Position numbers and translations under genes: made by a program. A stretch of 20,388 bases of DNA from Alistipes sp. (GTDB taxonomy: Bacteria > Bacteroidota > Bacteroidia > Bacteroidales > Rikenellaceae). This document shows positions 1 through 6,479 of the stretch, piece by piece (position 1 is the stretch's first letter; each line of letters begins with the position of its first letter). The DNA is taken from contig JAHHQM010000019.1 of the NCBI GenBank assembly GCA_020026395.1, positions 1-20,388 on the forward strand, read 5' to 3'. The notes below the pieces were generated by a model. The model ran no database searches, was not told where the DNA came from, and saw nothing but the letters and a program-made list of their open reading frames with translations.

Positions 1-61
1 GAGAATTTTTCATAACTTCAGTATTTTAATTTAACAGTATTTCGATCGAACGGAATGAATG

Positions 62-87
62 GGGTGCGGCCGGACTGAGCCGCACCC
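62..87. terminator. GC-rich hairpin downstream of the broken peptide gene
   Basis: A perfect 9-bp inverted repeat (GGGTGCGGC at 62-70, GCCGCACCC at 79-87) with an 8-nt loop lies 12 bases beyond the stop of the minus-strand peptide pseudogene. It is well placed to end the minus-strand transcription unit, but no U-tract follows on that strand, so it may only stabilise a 3' end. Its flanks share two exact words with the small RNA at the other end of the window. Confidence 0.45.
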
Positions 88-99
88 TCGTTCCCTAAA

Positions 100-318
100 T
101 TAACGACATTTGATATTAGTCGCAATATCGCCGTAGCGAGCCTCGATTTTCTTTCCTGCCATTATGATTTCGGTCATGACATGGTCATTGGGAACCTCGA
201 CCGATACGGTTTCTTTCGATGTTTTCAGTATGGCCGTGCATACGCGCCCGCCCTTCACCTAATTCATCTGCTTTTTCGTCAGTTGCTGTGCTGCAAAATT
301 TTTCATGTTTGTTTTCAT
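100..318 (-). pseudogene. GG-leader peptide precursor interrupted by one in-frame amber codon
   Basis: Reading from ATG at 318 (or 306) gives a leader MKNFAAQQLTKKQMN, then TAG at 261-259, then VKGG and a 49-residue tail beginning RVCTAILKTSKETV and ending in CR before TAA at 102-100. The pattern (basic start, 'L..KQMN.VKGG') is that of Bacteroidales double-glycine leaders cleaved by C39-peptidase exporters, and it matches the placement of 'MSSVKGG' and 'MQHIAGG' in the two intact precursors upstream. The frame is open for 73 codons except for this single stop, so one base change would restore it (for example CAG, AAG or GAG). The tail has two Cys and lacks the GGSS core of its neighbours, so it would be a different peptide type. 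It is probably a recent pseudogene; a sequencing error cannot be excluded. Confidence 0.6.
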
Positions 319-541
319 AGTCGTAGTTTTTGTCGATTTTGAATTCTGTTTCGATCCGGACTTTTGCATCCCGACAGGCGTCCTGAACTGCCGTTTTCCG
401 ATTCATATTCCAATGCTCCGGAAAATAATTCTATTTCCTTATGCCTTTTTGCCTTTTAGTCGAACTTATGAGCTGTCGCATTCGGTTTTGCTTCCTCACG
501 GGAAGGTTTTTTCGTATTCGGATGGCAAGTCCGAATGGAAG

Positions 542-1777
542 TCATGGGGTTCCGCTGGTCGGAGGTATTCCGCACCGGATGAACAGCGTATCCCGGTTCC
601 GAACAATCGTAAACGAATGCCCGGATTCAGTTTCATCGAAATAGGTGCGCGGCAGGTCGAACAACCGCCGACCGTCCACATCAAGAATCACATCACCTTC
701 TTCCACGCCGAAATCCTGCCAATACGATCCGTCCTTCACGAAATCGACTACGGCATGCCCCTCTCTGCTCCGGAAAGCCCGGAAACAGAATCCGGCCATC
801 CCTTCCTGACGACTCTGATCCTCCTGCAGGGAGACGTATGCGATGGGGAACAGTTCGATACGGTGTTGCGCCGGATGAAACCGCAGATTGAATGACTTCA
901 AAAAGTCCATGCCTGCCACGACCATCTCGCGCTCTCCCGAAATACGCCACTGACGCAATAGTTCACGGTGCTCAATCCATAATTTGCGGTTCAATAATCC
1001 ATATTCATTCAGCCGATAGAAAGTCGGTAAGACTCCGTTTTTGGACGGGCAAACATATTTGCGTGTGGTCTCGTCGTTCAGTACCGCACGCATCGTACTG
1101 TCGGGCTCGGCATACAGATAGACGAGGGATTCGGGGCTTCCGGTATCCAATACCAAATCGACCCGTGGCCGCAGTTTTTCGTTCCGGCAATGGAACTGAA
1201 ACGGGAAATCCCGAATAACAAATTGGTTTCCGACGACATCCAGCTGCAAAGAGATACCCGGCAACGAAAAAACGGGCCAATCGTATACGGAGAGGTATTT
1301 GTTTTCGCAATCGAGCTCCCACGTGCGGGTCTCTTCGAGCGGAATGGAGAAAATGCCGTCGGCCGCAAGCAGGTTCAAAGAACGCCCGTCCACAATCCGG
1401 CACCCGGAATAGCAGACCCGACTGTTCCCGACCGATATCGAGACGGGGTGCTCCACGGTCATGCAGGGGATGTCTCGCTTGAAATTCCATCCCGACTTCA
1501 GTGTCTCCGTAGGACGGAATCGGTCGATCAGGCCGCTCTTTTCTGCAAAGTTCCTGTCCAGAACGAGCATTCCGGCACTTCCCGTATCGAAAATCAGCTT
1601 ACACGTATGAGCAGAATCCAACTTCGTTTCGATGACCGGATGTCCTATCATGTCGTACTCGAATTTCGCAGTTGCGGGTTCGATGGTGCATGCCGGAACG
1701 TGCGACTGCGCTCCTTCGTTTCGACGGATGCAGGCCGAGGCGAGGAACAGAATGAAAATAATGAGTATCCGAAACAT
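542..1777 (-). CDS. Retropepsin-like aspartyl protease lipoprotein with C-terminal PDZ domain (protease A)
   Basis: A 411-residue protein. The start MFRILIIFILFLASAC gives a hydrophobic signal with a plausible lipobox (Cys16), so it is probably an outer-membrane or periplasmic lipoprotein. Two lobes each carry an aspartyl-protease motif: FDTGS at 63-67 and LDTGS at 210-214, consistent with a fused pair of retropepsin-like domains in which both catalytic aspartates are kept. A PDZ-like domain follows at about 345-405 (GVEEGDVILDVDGRRL). Family knowledge supports peptidase activity in the envelope; the substrate is unknown. It lies 66 bp downstream of a GG-leader peptide gene and is the penultimate gene of the peptide locus, so processing of peptides or of GLPGLI proteins is a reasonable inference only. 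It is distantly similar in plan to protease B. Confidence 0.85.
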   Translation of the reverse strand: MFRILIIFILFLASACIRRNEGAQSHVPACTIEPATAKFEYDMIGHPVIETKLDSAHTCKLIFDTGSAGMLVLDRNFAEKSGLIDRFRPTETLKSGWNFKRDIPCMTVEHPVSISVGNSRVCYSGCRIVDGRSLNLLAADGIFSIPLEETRTWELDCENKYLSVYDWPVFSLPGISLQLDVVGNQFVIRDFPFQFHCRNEKLRPRVDLVLDTGSPESLVYLYAEPDSTMRAVLNDETTRKYVCPSKNGVLPTFYRLNEYGLLNRKLWIEHRELLRQWRISGEREMVVAGMDFLKSFNLRFHPAQHRIELFPIAYVSLQEDQSRQEGMAGFCFRAFRSREGHAVVDFVKDGSYWQDFGVEEGDVILDVDGRRLFDLPRTYFDETESGHSFTIVRNRDTLFIRCGIPPTSGTP

Positions 1778-1843
1778 ATAATATTCCGTTTCAATATAAA
1801 CTCTCCAATATACTGTAGCTTATATAGTTATTGACAAGTCTCA

Positions 1844-2020
1844 TTATTCCGTTCGCCAATAATCACGGCAACCGCCATTACCATCATCTATCATAAGGGA
1901 GGAACCGCCTACATTTCGATAACAACAGGCGCAATTGCAGACATTTCCACCTTTGACGCTGCTCATTTCCTTTTCCGAAAGGTTGTTTTTTTCGATATGA
2001 TTCACTTTAATCGATTTCAT
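1844..2020 (-). CDS. Cys-rich GG-leader peptide precursor 1 (TIGR04149-like RiPP precursor)
   Basis: A 58-codon ORF. The leader is MKSIKVNHIEKNNLSEKEM followed by SSVKGG, with the double glycine at residues 24-25. The 33-residue core begins NVCNCACC, continues YRNVGGSSLM and ends GNGGCRDYWRTE. The leader form (MKSIK-N-IEK--LS-KEM---GG) matches the Bacteroidales 'natural product precursor, GG family' (TIGR04149), whose members are considered ribosomal peptides exported with leader removal and often modified by radical SAM enzymes. The core has a CxCxCC cluster plus one later Cys, suited to thioether, disulfide or metal chemistry. The ATG sits just after a sequence that is repeated before two other ORFs of the locus, which supports this start. 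The mature product and any modification are unknown. Confidence 0.8.
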   Translation of the reverse strand: MKSIKVNHIEKNNLSEKEMSSVKGGNVCNCACCYRNVGGSSLMIDDGNGGCRDYWRTE

Positions 2021-2030
2021 GGTTCTCGTG

Positions 2031-2066
2031 TTTTAGGTTTGTACAATATTTTTCGGATTATTGTCC
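2031..2066 (-). repeat. Upstream cassette repeat, copy 1
   Basis: A 36-bp sequence found three times, each time just before a minus-strand ORF starting ATGAAATC: here before peptide 1, at 3349-3384 before peptide 2, and at 4396-4431 before GLPGLI B. Its inner part contains ACAATA and TATTGT arms 10 nt apart on the minus strand, a weak inverted repeat. It could be a 5'-UTR or regulatory element; I see no TAnnTTTG box in it. Confidence 0.7.
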
Positions 2067-2110
2067 CGTAACGGGTATCCCTTCCGGCATTCTCCGAAAA
2101 CGGGGAAAAA

Positions 2111-3049
2111 TCATATATCCAATTCGAGTTTCGGGTAATAGCCTTCGGGAATGTAGTTGATGTCGATTTCAACCGTCTTTTGTGTACTCATGTCGTAGAT
2201 GATATGCTCCTTTCCGTCCAAAAACATCATTGTCATCGGAGCCAGCCATTGTCTGCGCCACATACGATCAATATCTTTACGCGTACACTTGACTTTCTTA
2301 TGTGACGGAATAACAAGCTCATGACGGTTCGTGCCGTTCAGTGCCTTGTCCGCATAGTCGTAAATCATCCGGCCGACAGGTTGTTCCAGACCGATTGCCG
2401 TCCAGCAAAAGAGTCCCTTCGTGTCAGTGGCTTTCAGAATCAACCCCGGTAATCCGCCCAATTTCCACGGTCCGTCTGCCTGAGGAATCTCCGGTGCGAA
2501 CCATGCCTCCCAAGTCCGGCCGCGGAAGGTCGCAACAGCCTTGCGGCAGAGATAGCCTACAATCGTATCCGTCTGTTCCGTAATCTGCCAATCCAGTGCT
2601 TCTACCGGTTCGCTATACTGATACTCTTCGTGCAGAAAGCGAGTAGAGACCAAACGTTTCCGATCCTTCGGCCATGTATATATGTTGCAATACCACGGGT
2701 GCTCATCGTCTTTCCGCCAATCCAACAATCGAGTGCCACTCTCCAGACGGGCAATGTCTGTCCGCGGAATGTCAACATAATAAGCATAGGCTATTGAGTC
2801 GATTCTATCGGCATACTGACTGTAATAGAGAGTCGTGTTTTTTCCTGTTTCGAGCAGCGTGCGGTCGTGCAGGCGTTTCATATTCGAAGTATCTCGCACA
2901 TAGGCGAAATCATAGGTTACACAGAGAAGGCAGGTGTCGATCGGATATTTTGCTCCCAGGTCTCTTTGTTCGGCTATATATTTCTGTGCTTTCGTTTCCC
3001 ATGAACACAAGATGGCAAACAATAGAATCAAGAAAATTCTCATAAGCAT
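2111..3049 (-). CDS. GLPGLI family protein A
   Basis: A 312-residue secreted protein. MRIFLILLFAILCSWETKAQ is a signal peptide; the start is MLM at 3049, although the inner ATG at 3043 is also possible. Residues 179-206 carry the family core, including EAWFAPEIP, GPWKLGGLPGLI and LKA, which defines the Bacteroidetes GLPGLI family (TIGR01200). The molecular function of that family is not established. Cys40 and Cys43 (TCLLC) and Cys121 are other notable residues. It lies 55 bp downstream of peptide 2 with a strong hairpin between them, and 90 bp upstream of peptide 1. It is almost identical to GLPGLI B, differing only around residues 23-29 (KYIAEQ here against GKYVAEE). A periplasmic or outer-membrane role linked to the peptides is inferred from context only. 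Confidence 0.88.
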   Translation of the reverse strand: MLMRIFLILLFAILCSWETKAQKYIAEQRDLGAKYPIDTCLLCVTYDFAYVRDTSNMKRLHDRTLLETGKNTTLYYSQYADRIDSIAYAYYVDIPRTDIARLESGTRLLDWRKDDEHPWYCNIYTWPKDRKRLVSTRFLHEEYQYSEPVEALDWQITEQTDTIVGYLCRKAVATFRGRTWEAWFAPEIPQADGPWKLGGLPGLILKATDTKGLFCWTAIGLEQPVGRMIYDYADKALNGTNRHELVIPSHKKVKCTRKDIDRMWRRQWLAPMTMMFLDGKEHIIYDMSTQKTVEIDINYIPEGYYPKLELDI

Positions 3050-3059
3050 AAGTTTTAAT

Positions 3060-3091
3060 TTGCCGGCGGCTCATTCTGCAGCCGCCGGCAA
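3060..3091. terminator. Perfect 12-bp hairpin between peptide 2 and GLPGLI A
   Basis: TTGCCGGCGGCT (3060-3071) pairs with AGCCGCCGGCAA (3080-3091) around an 8-nt loop, 13 bases after the peptide 2 stop. No U-tract follows on the minus strand, so it may be a partial terminator or a 3' stabiliser that lets the peptide be expressed above the GLPGLI gene. That role is inferred. Confidence 0.6.
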
Positions 3092-3104
3092 GGGTTGATT
3101 TATT

Positions 3105-3338
3105 TTATGGTCTAGTTTCAGGTTCGATGAATACTGTTTGGATACATGTGAATTCATCTCCAGTCCAAAGTCCTCTATCGGCATTGGCCATTCCGTTATC
3201 CATGGTCGAAGACCCGCCGTTATTCTGATGCGCACAACCGCAACCACACATTCCCTCATGTAGGCCTCCGGCTATATGTTGCATCTCTTTGTTTGAAAGA
3301 CACTCTTTCTCGATTTGGTTTGCTTTCAGTGATTTCAT
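3105..3338 (-). CDS. Cys-rich GG-leader peptide precursor 2 (TIGR04149-like RiPP precursor)
   Basis: A 77-residue precursor. The leader MKSLKANQIEKECLSNKEM runs into QHIAGG, with the double glycine at residues 24-25. The core follows: LHEGMCGCGCAHQN, then NGGSSTMDNGMANAD, then a tail with one more Cys and the end EPETRP. The leader is typical of the Bacteroidales GG-type natural-product precursors (TIGR04149), and CxCxCxxxNxGGSSxxDNxxAN is recognisable as a core type of that family. It shares C.C.C, an Asn, GGSS, Met and D.G with peptide 1, although the tails differ. The ATG follows the 36-bp upstream cassette. Export would need a C39-type transporter and modification a maturase, and neither is encoded in this window. 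Confidence 0.85.
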   Translation of the reverse strand: MKSLKANQIEKECLSNKEMQHIAGGLHEGMCGCGCAHQNNGGSSTMDNGMANADRGLWTGDEFTCIQTVFIEPETRP

Positions 3339-3348
3339 AGTTCTTTAG

Positions 3349-3384
3349 TTTAAGGTTTGTACAATATTTTTCGGATTATTGTCC
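3349..3384 (-). repeat. Upstream cassette repeat, copy 2
   Basis: Second copy of the 36-bp element, before peptide 2. The similarity with copy 3 extends to the start codon itself (about 3331-3384 against 4379-4431), including the ATGAAATCA initiation site. Confidence 0.7.
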
Positions 3385-3428
3385 CGTAACGGGTATCCCT
3401 TCCGGCATTCTCCGAAAACGGGGAAAAA

Positions 3429-4385
3429 TCATATATCCAATTCGAGTTTCGGGTAATAGCCTTCGGGAATGTAGTTGATGTCGATTTCAACCGTCTTTTG
3501 TGTACTCATGTCGTAGATGATATGCTCCTTTCCGTCCAAAAACATCATTGTCATCGGAGCCAGCCATTGTCTGCGCCACATACGATCAATATCTTTACGC
3601 GTACACTTGACTTTCTTATGTGACGGAATAACAAGCTCATGACGGTTCGTGCCGTTCAGTGCCTTGTCCGCATAGTCGTAAATCATCCGGCCGACAGGTT
3701 GTTCCAGACCGATTGCCGTCCAGCAAAAGAGTCCCTTCGTGTCAGTGGCTTTCAGAATCAACCCCGGTAATCCGCCCAATTTCCACGGTCCGTCTGCCTG
3801 AGGAATCTCCGGTGCGAACCATGCCTCCCAAGTCCGGCCGCGGAAGGTCGCAACAGCCTTGCGGCAGAGATAGCCTACAATCGTATCCGTCTGTTCCGTA
3901 ATCTGCCAATCCAGTGCTTCTACCGGTTCGCTATACTGATACTCTTCGTGCAGAAAGCGAGTAGAGACCAAACGTTTCCGATCCTTCGGCCATGTATATA
4001 TGTTGCAATACCACGGGTGCTCATCGTCTTTCCGCCAATCCAACAATCGAGTGCCACTCTCCAGACGGGCAATGTCTGTCCGCGGAATGTCAACATAATA
4101 AGCATAGGCTATTGAGTCGATTCTATCGGCATACTGACTGTAATAGAGAGTCGTGTTTTTTCCTGTTTCGAGCAGCGTGCGGTCGTGCAGGCGTTTCATA
4201 TTCGAAGTATCTCGCACATAGGCGAAATCATAGGTTACACAGAGAAGGCAGGTGTCGATCGGATATTTTGCTCCCAGGTCTCTTTCTTCGGCCACATATT
4301 TTCCCTGCGCTTTCGTTTCCCATGAACACAAGATGGCAAACAATAAAATCAAGAAAATTCTCATAAGCATAAGTTTTGATTTCAT
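3429..4385 (-). CDS. GLPGLI family protein B
   Basis: A 318-residue GLPGLI protein, identical to copy A from the residue after AEERD onward, with the same signal peptide and the GGLPGLI core at about 204-210. The start at 4385 (MKSKLMLMRIF) was chosen because its ATGAAATC and upstream 50 bp match those of peptide 2; the copy A start corresponds to 4370. So this gene appears to use a translation start that belonged to a peptide gene, through a junction inside the sequence TCAAAACTTATG. Compared with copy A it has one extra Gly and the changes Ile-to-Val and Gln-to-Glu near the mature N-terminus. Function is unknown, as for the family. It lies 253 bp downstream of protease B. Confidence 0.88.
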   Translation of the reverse strand: MKSKLMLMRIFLILLFAILCSWETKAQGKYVAEERDLGAKYPIDTCLLCVTYDFAYVRDTSNMKRLHDRTLLETGKNTTLYYSQYADRIDSIAYAYYVDIPRTDIARLESGTRLLDWRKDDEHPWYCNIYTWPKDRKRLVSTRFLHEEYQYSEPVEALDWQITEQTDTIVGYLCRKAVATFRGRTWEAWFAPEIPQADGPWKLGGLPGLILKATDTKGLFCWTAIGLEQPVGRMIYDYADKALNGTNRHELVIPSHKKVKCTRKDIDRMWRRQWLAPMTMMFLDGKEHIIYDMSTQKTVEIDINYIPEGYYPKLELDI

Positions 4386-4395
4386 AGTTCTTTAG

Positions 4396-4431
4396 TTTTA
4401 GGTTTGTACAATATTTTTCGGATTATTGTCC
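4396..4431 (-). repeat. Upstream cassette repeat, copy 3
   Basis: Third copy of the 36-bp element, before GLPGLI B. After it (reading away from the gene) the sequence departs from copies 1 and 2, which continue into a GLPGLI 3' end. Confidence 0.7.
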
Positions 4432-4456
4432 TGCGACGGAGTGTCCGAATCCGCCG

Positions 4457-4488
4457 TTTCCCGAATAACGAATCTCTGATTCGGGAAA
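4457..4488. other. Intergenic hairpin after protease B
   Basis: TTTCCCGAAT (4457-4466) and ATTCGGGAAA (4479-4488) form a 10-bp stem with a 12-nt loop. A related TTTTCCG/CGGAAAA pair occurs at 394-425, after protease A. On both sides the hairpin adjoins a conserved AATAATTCTATTT block, so the two protease 3' regions share ancestry. Confidence 0.5.
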
Positions 4489-4638
4489 TAATTCTATTTT
4501 TGTTATGCCTTTCTGAGTTTTAGTTCAACTTATAAGTTATCTCGCTTGGGTTTCATTTTTTCTATGGAAAACTCTTTTGTCGGGCTCGCAAAGCCTTTTG
4601 AAATTTCCAGCGGATTATAACTCTTGATTTTATTGTCG

Positions 4639-5799
4639 TTAAATGACAATGTCTTTCGTTCCTCCCGCTGACTCGATCTTCCACACACGATGTCCCTCCA
4701 TGGAATACAACTCATTCTGTCGCTCCTCGGAAATATCTTCCCACCGGGTGCCGTCAACTGTCACTACTCTGTCTCCGAGACGGAGGCCTTGTGCGTAAGC
4801 TGCGTCATTGGTTCGGATTCTTGTTACCACTCCTTTGGAATCGCACCAGAATCCTGTCTTGTTCATAGGCTTGGAGGGATAAATGTTTTGTGCCGGAGTG
4901 AGTATAAGCCGATCGTTCTTCAAATCAAGGATCATATTGAAGTGTTTGAGCAGACGCATACCGACAGTGCCTGCTATCGGCTTGTCGATACCGGAAAGAT
5001 AGCTCCTGAACTCTCCCGAATAGCTCCTTAATCCCGTATCAAATACACTGCGGATGTGTGACAAAGTGGCGGATGGTATTTCAATGTCGACCTCAAAATC
5101 ATATAGTTTTCTGTCCGGAATCTTAGTAGAAAAACTGTCCTCAATCTTCCAATGGGGAATGTGTAAGACAAAGTCTTCCAACTCGGGCGTCGGGTCAGTA
5201 ATGGCAAATCCGCAAGGTGTACCTGTATCAAGCAGATAGAGATAATCCGTAGATAAAGACTTGTCATTGTAGGATAATGTCATCGGAATATTGACAAACG
5301 GAGCGAGTTTTCGGTTCCCTTTCTTCGCAAACACCAATGGATAAACGATGGCATTTTCGGGCAAAGTGTCCGTCTCGCAAATAGAAAATATACGGTTGTC
5401 GAAATCGAAACACCAAATTCGCCTTTCTGTCGCATATACAGGAGCAATCACAGCTTCGAATTTACCGGGAACATGGTAAATTTTATTGCTGTTCAAGGAT
5501 TGACCTCCGAGTGATATGCTCTCAACATCGATTTTCGATACACCGGTGCCGGATTCAGCCACGGCCGAAGCGTCTGTGTAATTCGCAGCGAGCGACCGTG
5601 GCAGCAGGCAGCCGACCATACATCCCGTATCGAAAAACATACCCAAAGTATCCGCTGCATTAATTACGACGGGAGTATAGATTCTATCGTGGTAAATGCG
5701 CAAATTCGTATTGTCTGCTGTCTGTAGAGCCTGTTCATTCGATGAACAAGAGATGACTGCAAATTGAACAACCAGTATTATGTGTAGAAATTTGTTCAT
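4639..5799 (-). CDS. Retropepsin-like aspartyl protease lipoprotein with PDZ domain (protease B)
   Basis: A 386-residue protein starting at the ATG at 5799, which gives a clean lipoprotein signal MNKFLHIILVVQFAVISC with Cys18; the frame is open further upstream to 5838 but that extension is not signal-like. Aspartyl-protease motifs are FDTG at 56-59, LDTG at 190-193 and a third FDTG at 253-256. A PDZ-like domain covers about 305-386 (QGLRLGDRVVTVDG). The family is expected to be an envelope peptidase of unknown substrate. It opens the peptide locus, 55 bp after a short ORF, and is paired in plan with protease A. The C-terminus may be altered: another frame continues as a convincing tail (KTLSFNDNKIKSYNPLEI) to 4530, and removing one base near 4650 would join it to the PDZ domain. 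Confidence 0.83.
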   Translation of the reverse strand: MNKFLHIILVVQFAVISCSSNEQALQTADNTNLRIYHDRIYTPVVINAADTLGMFFDTGCMVGCLLPRSLAANYTDASAVAESGTGVSKIDVESISLGGQSLNSNKIYHVPGKFEAVIAPVYATERRIWCFDFDNRIFSICETDTLPENAIVYPLVFAKKGNRKLAPFVNIPMTLSYNDKSLSTDYLYLLDTGTPCGFAITDPTPELEDFVLHIPHWKIEDSFSTKIPDRKLYDFEVDIEIPSATLSHIRSVFDTGLRSYSGEFRSYLSGIDKPIAGTVGMRLLKHFNMILDLKNDRLILTPAQNIYPSKPMNKTGFWCDSKGVVTRIRTNDAAYAQGLRLGDRVVTVDGTRWEDISEERQNELYSMEGHRVWKIESAGGTKDIVI

Positions 5800-5854
5800 C
5801 GCTACAATGGTTTTATATGAGGTAACGCGCAAAACCAATAAACCTTATTTTTAG

Positions 5855-5974
5855 TTACCAATGGTCTTCGTCACCTTTCTCCTTGTAGAATTGGGACGTA
5901 GTTTCCAAAAGGAGTGCGATTCCTTTCCCGTTGGTCAAACTGGAAGGTAAGTTTCCAGAAACTGCTGATTTCAA
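5855..5974 (-). CDS. Short unidentified ORF ahead of protease B, possibly broken at its start
   Basis: From TTG at 5974 the frame encodes 39 residues: MKSAVSGNLPSSLTNGKGIA, then LLLETTSQFYKEKG, then DEDHW and stop. The amphipathic, charged make-up and clean end look like real protein in an otherwise AT-rich region. There is no ATG in frame; an ATG five bases upstream (5979) is out of frame, and one added base would give a start MKLKSAV. So it either uses TTG or has lost its start by a 1-bp deletion. It has no GG motif and I do not recognise the family. It ends 55 bp before protease B on the same strand, suggesting co-transcription. Confidence 0.4.
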   Translation of the reverse strand: MKSAVSGNLPSSLTNGKGIALLLETTSQFYKEKGDEDHW

Positions 5975-6072
5975 TTCATGCCTTTTAGTTAAATTAGTTT
6001 TTTAATATGTTGCGTAATGTCAATTATATGGTAAGTACGAATAAAAATCTTATTTTCAACTTTAATGCATCT

Positions 6073-6080
6073 CAAATTTA
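6073..6080 (-). promoter_or_regulatory. Possible -7 box for the peptide locus
   Basis: TAAATTTG on the minus strand fits the Bacteroidetes -7 consensus TAnnTTTG, about 95 bp before the short ORF and 270 bp before protease B. There is no good TTTG -33 box, so support is weak. The stretch 5980-6190 is AT-rich and otherwise shows no gene. On the opposite strand TATTTTTG (6114-6121) also fits the -7 consensus and could once have served the decayed genes that follow. Confidence 0.3.
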
Positions 6081-6192
6081 AGAAATAAATATTTAAAAAA
6101 AACATTCATTATGTATTTTTGCATAATGATGTGTTTTTGTTATGAAATTATTTTATAATTATATTCCGTTGATGTCTTGACATATTGTTAAG

Positions 6193-6479
6193 CATTTTTA
6201 CGTGAAGAACTAAACGAGGCTTTTGTTGTAGCTGCTGAATTCTTCATTTCTAAAAGATTGGGGCTTAAAACGCAGGAAGACGTTATGGTTGAATTTTCAA
6301 CTTGTTGCGATGGAACAATCGTTCTTGCTCCATCATATACACTCATTTGAAAGAAAAAAGATCCGACGGGCACTCGCTTTGCTGCCCCGACATCTGCGAA
6401 CGGTTTTGAATCAATTCTCGCGGAGAGTTGCGGGATTATGTTGGACGAAAAAATAATCAGACTATGGGAAAGTACGTGA
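6193..6479 (+). pseudogene. Decayed small gene with no start codon and an internal TGA
   Basis: One frame reads LREELNEAFVVAAEFFISKR, then LGLKTQEDVMVEFSTCC, then DGTIVLAPSYTLI, a TGA at 6348-6350, and continues KKKDPTGTRFAAPTS to a final TGA at 6477-6479. It has balanced protein-like composition on both sides of the internal stop but no ATG after the preceding stop at 6190. I do not recognise the family. Its end overlaps the start of the next decayed gene, as in a small operon. The remnant is inferred from composition and continuity; no homologue could be checked. Confidence 0.45.

Larger units (their letters stand above)
2031..3056 (-). repeat. Near-identical tandem duplication unit, copy 1 (copy 2 at 3349-4377)
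   Basis: About 1.03 kb covering the upstream cassette, the GLPGLI 3' intergenic region and the whole GLPGLI gene recurs at 3349-4377. By eye the two copies are identical over more than 900 bp and differ only at the cassette edge and in a short stretch at the mature N-terminus of the GLPGLI protein, including one 3-bp indel. Identity stops at 3056/4377, just 5' of the GLPGLI start. Peptide 2 and a hairpin lie between the copies. Confidence 0.9.

Noticed and set aside
491..511. Hairpin CTTCC/GGAAG followed by six T on the plus strand
   Set aside because: No plus-strand gene precedes it and the stem is only 5 bp, so it is not listed as a terminator.
305..895. Long plus-strand frame opposite the broken peptide and the end of protease A
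   Set aside because: It lies antisense to a well-supported protease and has no domain features; it arises as a shadow frame.
2111..4385. The twin GLPGLI genes as a composite transposon or insertion sequence
   Set aside because: No transposase, terminal inverted repeats or target duplication is visible; a plain tandem duplication explains the pattern.
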